DNA of 46,564 nucleotides from an uncultured Ruminococcus sp. (GCA_902761345.1 CACWKD010000024.1:1-46564), one strand, 5' to 3'; counted from the stretch's first letter, positions 24,036 through 32,712 are shown. Notes: generated by a model not told the origin, from the letters alone. A program made the numbers and translations.

Positions 24036-24066
24036 GGCTTGCTCGAATTTCGGGCAAGCTTATTTT
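24036..24066 (+). terminator. intrinsic terminator
   Basis: A stem of about 10 bp with G-U pairs (GGCTTGCTCG at 24036-24045 with CGGGCAAGCT at 24051-24060) is followed by TATTTTAT. Confidence 0.7.
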
Positions 24067-24086
24067 ATAGCTTAGATAAAATTATA

Positions 24087-24114
24087 TTGAATTTGAGAAT
24101 TTTTTTGGTAAAAT
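24087..24114 (+). promoter_or_regulatory. probable promoter for the aquaporin gene
   Basis: TTGAAT (24087-24092) and TAAAAT (24109-24114) are 16 bases apart. Leader of about 60 bases. Confidence 0.4.
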
Positions 24115-24181
24115 GTATTTACTTTTTGCTAAAATTGTGTTAAGATAAAGCCATAGTTTAAATACAAAGGAGGAACTTGTT

Positions 24182-24946
24182 ATGTTAAAAAAATGTTTGG
24201 CGGAATTTTTGGGAACTGCGGTGCTTGTTACATTCGGCTGCGGTGTTGCGGCTACTAACGGCTTGGGTGCAGGGTATGTAGGTATAGCTCTTGCATTCGG
24301 ACTTGTTATTGTGGCTATGGCATATTCAATCGGAAATGTATCGGGTTGTCATGTAAATCCTGCCGTTTCTACTGCTATGCTGATTAACGGCAAGCTTACT
24401 CCTGCGGAATTTGCAGGCTATGTAATAAGCCAGTTCTTTGGAGCAACATTTGGTGCGTTTATCCTTTATGCTATGCTTACGGGCACACCGTTCCTTAGTG
24501 AAAACGGAATGGGTACAAATGGATACGGCGATCTATCTGCAACGAATATAACAGCAGCAGGCGCATTTTTAGCTGAAATAGTGCTGACGTTTGTTTTTGT
24601 ATTTGCTATTTGCGGAGTTACAAGTAAGGAAAAATTCGGCAATCCCACAGGTCTTGTAATAGGCGCGACACTTACGCTTGTACATTTGCTCGGTTTACCT
24701 CTTACGGGTACTTCCGTAAACCCTGCAAGAAGCTTTGGCGCAGCATTTGTATCAATGATATTCGACTGCAAAAACGGTTATGCGGCATTTTCACAGTTAT
24801 GGGTATTCATAATCGCTCCTCTCATAGGCGGTGTTCTCGCAGCAGTTACATACAAGTGGCTTGACTCGGAAAAAGAGTCCGAACCTGCAAAAGCAGCCGC
24901 AAAGACACCTGCAAAGGCATCGGCAAAAACAAATAAGAAAAAGTAA
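24182..24946 (+). CDS. aqpZ: aquaporin (AqpZ-like water channel)
   Basis: A 254-aa MIP channel with six helices and two NPA boxes (HVNPAVS and SVNPARS). The helix-5 His (LVHLLGLP) and the Arg after the second NPA match the water-selective filter of E. coli AqpZ rather than glycerol facilitators. The last 25 residues are an Ala/Lys/Pro tail with AKTPAKASAK repeats, unusual for this family and probably cytoplasmic. AGGAGG precedes the ATG. Confidence 0.88.
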   Translation: MLKKCLAEFLGTAVLVTFGCGVAATNGLGAGYVGIALAFGLVIVAMAYSIGNVSGCHVNPAVSTAMLINGKLTPAEFAGYVISQFFGATFGAFILYAMLTGTPFLSENGMGTNGYGDLSATNITAAGAFLAEIVLTFVFVFAICGVTSKEKFGNPTGLVIGATLTLVHLLGLPLTGTSVNPARSFGAAFVSMIFDCKNGYAAFSQLWVFIIAPLIGGVLAAVTYKWLDSEKESEPAKAAAKTPAKASAKTNKKK

Positions 24947-24956
24947 GACAGTTAAC

Positions 24957-24980
24957 ATTCCCTGATGAAAATCGGGGAAT
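24957..24980 (+). terminator. hairpin after aqpZ
   Basis: A 10-bp stem (24957-24966 with 24971-24980, one G-U pair) closes on a stable GAAA tetraloop. There is no clear T-run, so it may be a weak terminator or a 3' stabiliser. Confidence 0.5.
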
Positions 24981-25015
24981 TGTTGATATATGATCAATTA
25001 AATGGAGGTATATAA

Positions 25016-26848
25016 ATGATAGGAAGTAAGAGAAACGGTTACTATACTATGTCGGAAGTTCAGTTTGAGGAGATGAAGAATTTTTACAAAAAGCTGGGAT
25101 ACAATCCTCTTCAGGTGAAGGTTTTGACAGAACGCTGTTTTGGAAACAGCATAGTCGTAAGCAAAGATGTTCCATACAGAAATGATTGGTGTTTTCCTTT
25201 AAGGATCGATTACAACACACCCCCTGCAGGCGGAATATTTAAAAATATGCCGTTTCAGAGGTCAATGCCGGGCGCTTCTATGAGTGCGTTTCAGAGTCGT
25301 ATGACTGTATCGGCAGTACCGAATATGGCTTCTCCTACGGGTTCGGTACGCAGCAATCAGCCTGTTCAAGCACAGCGTATGGTTAGCAAAAGAAATATGA
25401 GCCGCAGCAGAATGATAAATCTATCTGAATTATATGAGGCAGAGCTTGATGGTGCTGTGGAGAGTTTTGATACAGCCGAAACTCATGTAAATGACGAGAA
25501 TGAGAAACTCAGTCCTCTCAATAGTCCGCAGGCTATCTTCTCCGCTAATGTAAATACTGCTTCGTGGGATTACCTAAGAGGAAAGATAGAGCAGAGAAGC
25601 AGTATTGATAAATCTTTTGTAAGGGTTGAGGAGATAATAAATTCGTATCTGTACGATTTTCCGAAGCCCGAAAAGGACGAATTGTTTTCACTAACGGCGG
25701 AGAAATGCAAGTGTGCGTGGAATCCCGATGCCGAGCTTATGCTTGTTGGTATGAGAGCAAAAGATGTTCCCGTTGATGTCAAGCAAAACCTTGTTTTCCT
25801 TGTAGACGTATCCGGAAGTATGGGTGACCAGTGGGTACTTGTACAGATGTCCTTAGCCGCTATAATAAGCCGACTGAAAGAAAACGATACTTTGTCGATA
25901 ATATCGTACAGCGATGAAACCGTTGTGGTAAAGAAAAACCTGAACGGCGGCGATAAGGCTAAATGTGTAGATGCGATAATAGAGATAGAGGGAACAGGCG
26001 GCTGTACAAGAGGAAGTGAGGGACTTGAACAGGCATATAGTTTTCTGCAAGAGAAATATGACAAGAACGCAAATAACCGTGTTTTCATATTTACAGACGG
26101 TGATTTTAACTTTGGAATAACAAGCGAGGGCGATCTGAAAGATTTTATTTACAAGAAGCGAGATAGCGGTATCTATCTTTCAATAGTGGGCTACGGATAC
26201 GGCAACTTTAAGGACAATAAAATGGAAACGCTCGCATACAACGGCAACGGAAACTATACCTTTGTGTCAAATCCGTACGATATTAATGACAACCTCTGCG
26301 ATAAGCTTATATCAAACCTTGTGACTGTTGCAAAAGATGTAAAAATATCTGTTGAGCTTAATCCTGCCTATGTAAGCAGTTACAGACTATTAGGTTATGA
26401 ATTCCGCGCGCTTACTCAGCAGGAGTTTCACGATACAAAGAAAGCGACAGACGGTATAGGCTCGGGACATAATGTTGTTGCTCTGATAGAGCTTACAAGA
26501 GGAAAAGCAAAGGAACAGTTCTCCTCACGCTACGTTAAAAGCGATGTCAAGGAACATTCCGATGAGTTTGCTTTTATAGAGGTGCATTACAAATCGCCCG
26601 ATGATAAAAACCTTACTGCGACAAAGAGTATATCTGTAAAGGAGATAGAAAACTCTCAGACGGATAACATTAAGACAGCGCAGTTACTTGCAGCTTTTGG
26701 ACTTTGCGTGGTAGATTCCAAGTATAAGGGCAAGGCGGATAAAGCTCTTCTTTCCGAGATGATAAAAGAGTTTGAAAAAAGCGGTAAATACAATATGAAT
26801 AAGAGGTATTCCCACTTTGACATTATAAGAAAATATATGCAGTCGTAA
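25016..26848 (+). CDS. von Willebrand factor A-domain protein, YfbK type
   Basis: A 610-aa protein. Residues about 180-250 match the region before the vWA domain in YfbK-type proteins (NTASWDYLR, VEEIINSYLYDFP). The vWA domain (about 258-430) has an intact metal site, DVSGS beginning at Asp264, and TGGCTRG. The C-terminal part resembles DUF3520. YfbK relatives are usually lipoproteins, but here the first 170 residues show no signal peptide or lipobox and are Ser/Met/Arg-rich, so the protein seems cytoplasmic. It stands alone between two terminators. Function is unknown; vWA proteins of this kind assemble or chaperone partners. Confidence 0.82.
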   Translation: MIGSKRNGYYTMSEVQFEEMKNFYKKLGYNPLQVKVLTERCFGNSIVVSKDVPYRNDWCFPLRIDYNTPPAGGIFKNMPFQRSMPGASMSAFQSRMTVSAVPNMASPTGSVRSNQPVQAQRMVSKRNMSRSRMINLSELYEAELDGAVESFDTAETHVNDENEKLSPLNSPQAIFSANVNTASWDYLRGKIEQRSSIDKSFVRVEEIINSYLYDFPKPEKDELFSLTAEKCKCAWNPDAELMLVGMRAKDVPVDVKQNLVFLVDVSGSMGDQWVLVQMSLAAIISRLKENDTLSIISYSDETVVVKKNLNGGDKAKCVDAIIEIEGTGGCTRGSEGLEQAYSFLQEKYDKNANNRVFIFTDGDFNFGITSEGDLKDFIYKKRDSGIYLSIVGYGYGNFKDNKMETLAYNGNGNYTFVSNPYDINDNLCDKLISNLVTVAKDVKISVELNPAYVSSYRLLGYEFRALTQQEFHDTKKATDGIGSGHNVVALIELTRGKAKEQFSSRYVKSDVKEHSDEFAFIEVHYKSPDDKNLTATKSISVKEIENSQTDNIKTAQLLAAFGLCVVDSKYKGKADKALLSEMIKEFEKSGKYNMNKRYSHFDIIRKYMQS

Positions 26849-26857
26849 TAGATTATT

Positions 26858-26896
26858 TTGTACCGCCACGGTTTTTTTGGCGGTACAAATTTTTTT
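26858..26896 (+). terminator. strong intrinsic terminator
   Basis: A perfect 11-bp stem (26858-26868 with 26878-26888) is followed by a run of seven T. Confidence 0.9.
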
Positions 26897-26924
26897 CGGA
26901 ATGATTACTATTTGACGAAGAAAC

Positions 26925-26953
26925 TTGACATTTGAAGATTGTAGTTATATAAT
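26925..26953 (+). promoter_or_regulatory. consensus sigma-A promoter for ilvE
   Basis: TTGACA (26925-26930) and TATAAT (26948-26953) with a 17-base spacer are a perfect consensus. The leader is about 50 bases and too short for a T-box or riboswitch. Confidence 0.85.
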
Positions 26954-27011
26954 TTACTTTATGAGGATAAAGATTCCCCGAATAATCTAATTGCATAAGG
27001 AGATGCATTTT

Positions 27012-27953
27012 ATGTTAGATATCAAAATCACAAAAACTACTGCTCCAAAAGAAAAGCCTGCTAAGGACGCACCGCTTGGATTTGGAAAGATCTTTACAGA
27101 TCATATGTTCATTATGAATTATACAGAGGGACAGGGCTGGCACGATCCGAGAATTGTACCGTTCCAGAATATTTCTCTTTCGCCTGCTGCAATGGTTTAT
27201 CACTACGGTCAGGAGATGTTTGAGGGTTTAAAGGCATACAAGGGCGATGATGACGAAGTATATCTTTTCAGACCTGATATGAATGCTAAAAGAACCAATA
27301 ACACTAACGATCGTCTTTGTATTCCTAATATCCCCGAGGAGGATTTTGTACAGGCTGTAAAGGCAGTTGTTGATATTGACAGAGATTGGATTCCTACTGC
27401 TCTGGGAACATCGCTTTATATTCGTCCGTTTATCATAGCAACAGATGAGTTTTTAGGTGTTGCACCGTCGAACACATATCTTTTCATGGTGATCCTTTCT
27501 CCAAGCGGAGCTTACTATTCAAGCGGTCTTGCGCCGGTAGGTATCTGGATCGAAGATGAGTATGTTCGTGCTGTAAGAGGCGGTATGGGATTTGCAAAGA
27601 CAGGCGGTAACTATGCTGCAAGTCTTATCGGACAGGTTAAGGCACACAATGATAATTATTCACAGGTACTCTGGCTTGACGGTGTAGAGCGTAAGTATAT
27701 TGAAGAAGTAGGTTCTATGAACATATTCTTTAAGATCGATGGTAAGGTTGTTACACCTATGCTCAACGGAAGTATTCTCCCGGGTATCACAAGAGATTCT
27801 ACAATTAAGCTTTGCAAGAGCTGGGGTCTAGAGGTTGAGGAACGCAAGATTTCTGTTGAAGAGCTGCTTGACGCACAGAAGAACTATGATACAATGACAG
27901 GTATTCAGTACGGTAAGCTTGAAGATAAGTTTGGTTGGAGAGTTAAGGTTTGA
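27012..27953 (+). CDS. ilvE: branched-chain amino acid aminotransferase with internal deletion
   Basis: PLP-dependent class IV transaminase for the last step of Leu/Ile/Val synthesis. The first 290 residues look complete: YHYGQEMFEGLKAY, YIRPF, the PLP lysine K196 in AKTGGNYAAS, EEVGSMNIFF and NGSILPGITRDS. Then VEELLDAQKN (to 291) runs straight into YDTMTGIQYGKLEDKFGW, the normal extreme C-terminus. In homologs about 40 residues lie between these, including the GTGTAA loop that holds the PLP phosphate. The reading frame is kept. At 313 aa it is shorter than the usual 340-360. The ATG at 27012 has AAGGAG 9 bases upstream. The product is probably inactive or altered; an assembly error is also possible. 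Confidence 0.85.
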   Translation: MLDIKITKTTAPKEKPAKDAPLGFGKIFTDHMFIMNYTEGQGWHDPRIVPFQNISLSPAAMVYHYGQEMFEGLKAYKGDDDEVYLFRPDMNAKRTNNTNDRLCIPNIPEEDFVQAVKAVVDIDRDWIPTALGTSLYIRPFIIATDEFLGVAPSNTYLFMVILSPSGAYYSSGLAPVGIWIEDEYVRAVRGGMGFAKTGGNYAASLIGQVKAHNDNYSQVLWLDGVERKYIEEVGSMNIFFKIDGKVVTPMLNGSILPGITRDSTIKLCKSWGLEVEERKISVEELLDAQKNYDTMTGIQYGKLEDKFGWRVKV

Positions 27954-27959
27954 TATAGT
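27931..27959 (+). promoter_or_regulatory. possible feoA promoter overlapping the ilvE end
   Basis: TTGGTT (27931-27936) and TATAGT (27954-27959) are 17 bases apart. The match is moderate and partly dictated by coding sequence. No GGTTAG operator is present near feoA. Confidence 0.3.
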
Positions 27960-28022
27960 GTAACACTTTAGTTATTGCCTGCATATAGTGTCTTTGAGAT
28001 GAAAAATTATGAAGGTAATAAT

Positions 28023-28256
28023 ATGAGTAAACATATAACCCTGACTGATGCTCCGATAGGTTCAAGATGTATGATTTGCGGTATTGATGATACTCTTAGT
28101 GTAAAAATGCGGCTTTCAGAACTTGGATTTAGGGTTGGGGCGTTAGTTGATAAGCTATATACCGGCTCAAAGGGAAGCCCGATAGCATTTCGTGTAAGCG
28201 GAGCGGTTATTGCAGTGCGTTGTGATGACGCAGAAAAAATAATTGCTGAAATATAA
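28023..28256 (+). CDS. feoA: FeoA ferrous iron transport accessory protein
   Basis: A 77-aa SH3-like protein with the FeoA pattern: LTDAPIGSRCMI, MRLSELGFRVGALV and the final AVRCDDAEKII. It assists FeoB in Fe(II) uptake on the cytoplasmic side. The ATG at 28023 is preferred over an upstream in-frame ATG at 27975 that would add a 16-residue extension foreign to the family. A terminator hairpin separates it from feoB. Confidence 0.85.
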   Translation: MSKHITLTDAPIGSRCMICGIDDTLSVKMRLSELGFRVGALVDKLYTGSKGSPIAFRVSGAVIAVRCDDAEKIIAEI

Positions 28257-28257
28257 T

Positions 28258-28298
28258 AAAAGGACGTTTTTCCGTAATGGGAGAAGCGTCCTTTTTTT
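28258..28298 (+). terminator. terminator-like hairpin between feoA and feoB
   Basis: A long stem (28258-28272 with 28280-28294, an 8-bp perfect outer part and G-U-containing inner part) is followed by a T-run to 28298. The feoB ribosome site GGAGG begins at 28301. It can act as a partial terminator limiting feoB relative to feoA. Confidence 0.75.
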
Positions 28299-28311
28299 GA
28301 GGAGGCAGCGT

Positions 28312-30150
28312 ATGGCAGAAAAAGAAAAAGTATTTACAATAGCACTTGCAGGAAATCCAAATGTCGGAAAAAGTACGGTTTTCAACAATTTTACAGGATT
28401 ACATCAGCATACGGGCAATTGGCCGGGAAAAACAGTAGAAAGCTCACAGGGAGAATACATTTATAATAAGTCAAAATACATTATTCAGGATCTTCCCGGA
28501 ACATATTCTCTAACTCCAAATTCCGCAGAGGAGCAGGTAACGTCTGATTATATAAAATCGGGAGATTATGACGCACTTGTAATAGTCCTTGACGCAACCT
28601 GTATGGAAAGAAACATAAGGTTTGCACTGAGTATAATCAGCTACGTGAAAAGCAAGGTGATAATATGTATAAACCTTATTGATGAAGCCGAAAAAAAGGG
28701 CATTGATATAGATGCAATAAAAATGTCTGAGATGCTTGGCGTTCCTGTGATAAAAACAGCTGCAAGAAGCGGAAAGGGTACGGATAATTTAAAAAGGGAG
28801 ATAGAGGTTATAAGCAGCAATTCTCAAAAAACAGATAATACCGAATTGAGAGACAAAGATCTTACCGAATTATCCGACAAAATTCTTGCAGCCTGCTGTA
28901 CATACAAAAGTGATTTTACTGACAGGCGTGACAGACAGATAGATAGGATTTTGCTGTCTAAAAGGTTTGGCATTCCTGTTATGCTGTTAATGCTTGCGGG
29001 TGTATTCTGGATAACGATAGCGGGGGCAAATGTACCGAGTGAACTGCTGAATAAAGGATTTCGTTTCTTGGGAGAAAAGTTACGCACAGGTTTGTCTGTG
29101 ATACATTGTCCGGAACTGATTATTTCTGCACTGATAGACGGAGTATATACCGCCCTTACATGGATAGTATCTGTAATGCTGCCGCCTATGGCAATATTCT
29201 TTCCTTTATTTACGTTAATGGAGGATTCAGGGTATCTTCCTCGAATAGCGTTTAATCTTGACACAATTTTCAGAAAAGCAAATGCGCACGGCAAGCAGTC
29301 GCTGACAATAGCTATGGGGTTTGGCTGTAATGCCTGCGGAGTAACAGGTTGCAGAATAATAGATTCGCCGAGAGAGCGATTGATTGCGATAATCACCAAC
29401 AGCCTTGTACCTTGCAACGGAAGGTTTCCTATGCTGATAGCGATAATATCTATGTTTTTTGCAGGAACGTCGCTCGGCGCGGCAAAATCTTTTGTGCAGT
29501 CATTGATACTTTTGTTTATAATCGTGCTGAGTGTTTTGGTTACGCTGATATGCTCAAAAATACTGTCTAAAACTGTTTTGAAAGGTATGGAGTCATCTTT
29601 TATATTAGAGCTGCCGCCGTACAGACACCCTCAGATAGGCAAGGTAATTGTAAGGTCGATTTTTGACAGAACGATTTTTGTATTGCTGCGTGCAGTTTCA
29701 GCGGCAGCACCCGCAGGACTTCTTATCTGGATACTTGCAAATATCAAAATGGGGGACAGTACAATTCTGCTGCACATAACTCAAATGCTTGACCCGATAG
29801 GAAAGACGTTAGGACTTGACGGTGCGATACTTTGTGCGTTTATACTGGGATTTCCTGCAAACGAAATTGTTCTGCCGATAATGCTTATGATATATATGTC
29901 GGGCAGTACGCTCGCAGAAATTCCCGATTTGGTACAGTTTAAAGAGATACTCACCTCGAACGGCTGGACAATGACAACAGCAGTATGTATGTTGATATTT
30001 GCCCTGTTTCATTTCCCTTGTTCAACAACGTGTATCACTATATGGAAAGAAACACACAGCCGAAAGTGGACGCTGCTGTCGTTTTTAGTTCCGCTGATTG
30101 CAGGAGTAGTTCTATGTTTTGCGGTAAATGCCGTATCGGTAATACTATAA
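28312..30150 (+). CDS. feoB: FeoB ferrous iron transporter
   Basis: Fe(II) importer (612 aa). The N-terminal G-domain has G1 GNPNVGKS (14-21), the switch-I region TGNWPGKTVE, G3 DLPGTYS and G4 NLID. The membrane part begins near residue 220, with the conserved GFGCNACGVTGCR and two Gate-like segments. It is shorter than E. coli FeoB (773) but within the range of clostridial forms lacking the long C-terminal extension. The ATG at 28312 has GGAGG at 28301-28305; an earlier in-frame ATG at 28243 would translate through the hairpin and is rejected. Confidence 0.92.
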   Translation: MAEKEKVFTIALAGNPNVGKSTVFNNFTGLHQHTGNWPGKTVESSQGEYIYNKSKYIIQDLPGTYSLTPNSAEEQVTSDYIKSGDYDALVIVLDATCMERNIRFALSIISYVKSKVIICINLIDEAEKKGIDIDAIKMSEMLGVPVIKTAARSGKGTDNLKREIEVISSNSQKTDNTELRDKDLTELSDKILAACCTYKSDFTDRRDRQIDRILLSKRFGIPVMLLMLAGVFWITIAGANVPSELLNKGFRFLGEKLRTGLSVIHCPELIISALIDGVYTALTWIVSVMLPPMAIFFPLFTLMEDSGYLPRIAFNLDTIFRKANAHGKQSLTIAMGFGCNACGVTGCRIIDSPRERLIAIITNSLVPCNGRFPMLIAIISMFFAGTSLGAAKSFVQSLILLFIIVLSVLVTLICSKILSKTVLKGMESSFILELPPYRHPQIGKVIVRSIFDRTIFVLLRAVSAAAPAGLLIWILANIKMGDSTILLHITQMLDPIGKTLGLDGAILCAFILGFPANEIVLPIMLMIYMSGSTLAEIPDLVQFKEILTSNGWTMTTAVCMLIFALFHFPCSTTCITIWKETHSRKWTLLSFLVPLIAGVVLCFAVNAVSVIL

Positions 30151-30160
30151 TGTTATTTTG

Positions 30161-30197
30161 CCATACAGTAAATTTGTATTTGCTGTATGGTTTTTTA
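30161..30197 (+). terminator. strong intrinsic terminator after feoB
   Basis: A 13-bp stem with one G-U pair (30161-30173 with 30178-30190) and a 4-base loop is followed by TTTTTT. Confidence 0.9.
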
Positions 30198-30258
30198 TTA
30201 TTATCCCTTTTTACAAAAATTTTTCTTTAATTTTGGGTATTAATTTTGTAATGAACTG

Positions 30259-30286
30259 TTGATTATATTTTATTTTGTGGTAAAAT
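30259..30286 (+). promoter_or_regulatory. promoter for cdaA-cdaR
   Basis: TTGATT (30259-30264) and TAAAAT (30281-30286) are 16 bases apart. Confidence 0.5.
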
Positions 30287-30348
30287 ATTTTAAGAGGCTT
30301 TTATCTGAAGCATTGTGTATATGAATTTCGATCGAAGGGATCACGTTT

Positions 30349-31236
30349 ATGGATGCAGTTCATCAATTTTTTGAAACTTTTCTTGCTGTAATCAGAACAT
30401 TTCGCCTAAAAGACGCATTTGATATTGCGGCAATAGCTTTAATAATATATTACCTGATCAAGCTTGTTAAAGAAACTCGTGCAGTTCAGCTTGTAAAGGG
30501 TATTCTTGTACTTATCGTTCTTTATGGAATAGCGTTTGTTTTTCAGTTAACGATGCTTACGGCTATGCTCAGTAAGTTTTTTGAGTTCGCCGTACTGGTG
30601 CTGTTTATAGTATTTCAGCCTGAAATACGAAAGGTTCTTGAACAGCTTGGAAGAAGTAATTATACTTACAGAAAACTCCGTAAGGTATTTACCGAGTCGG
30701 ACACCGAGGCAGAAATACTTCGACAGAAGAAAAATATAGCTATTTTTGTAGATGCAATAATGCAGCTTCACGAGAAAAAAACAGGTGCGCTTATTGTGTT
30801 TGAACGGACAACTATGCTTGGAGATATCGCATACACAGGTACAACGATCAACGCTTCGCCGTCTGTAATGCTGATTGGAAATATATTTTATAACAAAGCG
30901 CCTCTGCATGACGGCGCAATGATCGTGCGTGATTTTAATATATATGCAGCAGGCTGTATTCTTCCGCTAACTCATAACGAGGGCGTAGACGATAATCTCG
31001 GTACAAGACATCGCGCGGCTTTGGGTATGAGCGAGGAATCGGACGCAGCGATCGTTGTTGTTTCAGAGGAAACAGGCTCTGTTTCAATAGCGCTTAACGG
31101 AGAGCTTACACGAGATTATACAAGAGAAACTCTCACGAACAGACTGCATAAGCTTCTTATCGCAGAAGAGGAGGAACAGCCCGAAAAGTTTTCGTTCCGC
31201 CCGTCTTCGAGAAAGGAGAAGAAAAAGCATGAGTGA
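30349..31236 (+). CDS. cdaA: CdaA diadenylate cyclase
   Basis: Makes c-di-AMP from two ATP at the membrane. The 295-aa protein has three N-terminal helices (about 24-40, 48-66, 76-90), then a DAC domain with DGA (188-190) and RHR (220-222), the catalytic pair of motifs. It is followed by cdaR with an 8-base overlap, the conserved arrangement. The Arg/Lys/Glu-rich tail is variable in the family. c-di-AMP controls potassium and wall homeostasis. Confidence 0.95.
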   Translation: MDAVHQFFETFLAVIRTFRLKDAFDIAAIALIIYYLIKLVKETRAVQLVKGILVLIVLYGIAFVFQLTMLTAMLSKFFEFAVLVLFIVFQPEIRKVLEQLGRSNYTYRKLRKVFTESDTEAEILRQKKNIAIFVDAIMQLHEKKTGALIVFERTTMLGDIAYTGTTINASPSVMLIGNIFYNKAPLHDGAMIVRDFNIYAAGCILPLTHNEGVDDNLGTRHRAALGMSEESDAAIVVVSEETGSVSIALNGELTRDYTRETLTNRLHKLLIAEEEEQPEKFSFRPSSRKEKKKHE

Positions 31237-32614
31237 CGAAAAAAAGAAAAAGATCAAACTTAAAAAAAAGAAAACTACTCTGTCATCTCTTTTTAACGAT
31301 AATAAATTTCTTCTGATATTCTCACTTGTTATGGCATTTATTATATGGGTCGGAGTGTCGGCAAATAACGGAGAAACAGCAAATTATCCCATTTCGGATA
31401 TACCGGTGACAATGGATCTATCGGAAGAAGCAGAAAACGATAATCTTAATGTTGTTTCAATCGACGGAATACCGGTAAGCGAGTTTACAGCGACAGTGCG
31501 TGTTAAGGGCAACAGTGTTACGGTCGGTTCTCTTACAAAATCCGATATACAGGTATATGGAGCAAACTTAGGAAACATTGTAACATCGGGTACATATACT
31601 GTTACGCTGATGGCTAAACAGATCGGAATAAAAAATAATTACGATATTGTTTCATTAAATCCGTCCGAGGTAACCGTTGTTGTGGATAGAAATATTACAA
31701 AAGAGTTTACAATAGAAAGTATGATAGAGGTTTCCGCACCGTCTGATTATTATAAAGGAAATCCTGATTTTTCTATAAAGACTGTATCTGTATCAGGTCC
31801 CGAACAGAGCGTTCAGAAAGTGGCTAAGGCGGTTGTATCATATAAAACAGAGAAAGAACTTACCTCAACTACCGTTCTGAGCGGACTTCCTGTTGAACTT
31901 TTAGATGAAAACGGAGATGTCATAGAAGATGACGCACTCACAATAGATTCCGTAGAAGTAGATGCAACTATTCCCGTATTGATGAAGAAGAAAGTCCCCG
32001 TCACGCTTATATGTGAAAACAAGCCCGAGGGTCTTAATATGGAGGAGTTTGTGTCTATTGAACCGTCCGAAATAGAGATAGCTGCAAGCTCAGATGTAAT
32101 AGATACTGTCAGCAGTATTAATATAGGAACTCTGAATTTCAACGATCTCTCATACGGCAAAACGTTTGTTGATTATGAGTTGACTATGCCCGAGGGCGTC
32201 AGAAACCTCAACAATATTGAGAAAGCTACGGTGAAGTTTGATTATTCAAAGTTTTCTGTAAAATCATTTACTGTGACTTCATTTAAATTTGAAAATGTTC
32301 CCGAGGGTCTTGTTGCTGAATACTCGCCTTACAGCAATGTTATTGTGAGAGTAATAGGACCAAAGAGCGAAATATCCGATATGACTTCATCTGATATATT
32401 CTCGGTTATAGATCTAACGGGTGCAAGTATCGGAAATACAGATGTAAATCTGAACATTTCTGTTTTAGATCATACATCTTGCTGGGTATACGGTTCATAT
32501 CAGCTCAATGTTACGGTAAATGACGCTGCACTGGTTTCATCACAGACTAATACCGATACGTCGTCTGATAGTAATACAAACAGCAGAACAGACGATACAG
32601 ATAAATCAGAATAA
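31229..32614 (+). CDS. cdaR: CdaR (YbbR-domain) regulator of CdaA
   Basis: A 461-aa protein with a Lys-rich cytoplasmic start, one helix (about 27-44) and several YbbR repeats outside (repeated YDIVSLNPSEVTV-like and V-x-V-x-G-P strands), ending in a Ser/Thr/Asp-rich tail. CdaR binds CdaA and changes c-di-AMP output. In most Firmicutes glmM follows; here a terminator follows and the next gene is recJ. Confidence 0.9.
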   Translation: MSDEKKKKIKLKKKKTTLSSLFNDNKFLLIFSLVMAFIIWVGVSANNGETANYPISDIPVTMDLSEEAENDNLNVVSIDGIPVSEFTATVRVKGNSVTVGSLTKSDIQVYGANLGNIVTSGTYTVTLMAKQIGIKNNYDIVSLNPSEVTVVVDRNITKEFTIESMIEVSAPSDYYKGNPDFSIKTVSVSGPEQSVQKVAKAVVSYKTEKELTSTTVLSGLPVELLDENGDVIEDDALTIDSVEVDATIPVLMKKKVPVTLICENKPEGLNMEEFVSIEPSEIEIAASSDVIDTVSSINIGTLNFNDLSYGKTFVDYELTMPEGVRNLNNIEKATVKFDYSKFSVKSFTVTSFKFENVPEGLVAEYSPYSNVIVRVIGPKSEISDMTSSDIFSVIDLTGASIGNTDVNLNISVLDHTSCWVYGSYQLNVTVNDAALVSSQTNTDTSSDSNTNSRTDDTDKSE

Positions 32615-32620
32615 CGGTTT

Positions 32621-32659
32621 ATGCCGACAGAGAGTAAAGTCTGTCGGCATATTTCTTTT
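32621..32659 (+). terminator. intrinsic terminator after cdaR
   Basis: A perfect 10-bp stem (ATGCCGACAG at 32621-32630 with 32641-32650) is followed by ATTTCTTTT. Confidence 0.85.
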
Positions 32660-32712
32660 AAAAATAATTTGTAAAAACTCAGATAAATATGCAAAAAAAT
32701 TATGTTTATGTG

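Noticed and set aside
1..26985. Identical 13-mer ATTCCCCGAATAA at 1-13 and 26973-26985
   Set aside because: In a 46-kb window several chance 13-mer matches are expected, and the flanks differ. It is not evidence of a repeat element.
26954..27011. T-box or riboswitch in the ilvE leader
   Set aside because: The leader is only about 50 bases and has no specifier loop, T-box sequence or terminator hairpin.
28824..29417. 197-codon open frame on the minus strand opposite feoB
   Set aside because: feoB is unmistakable here; the antisense frame has no ribosome site or recognisable domain.
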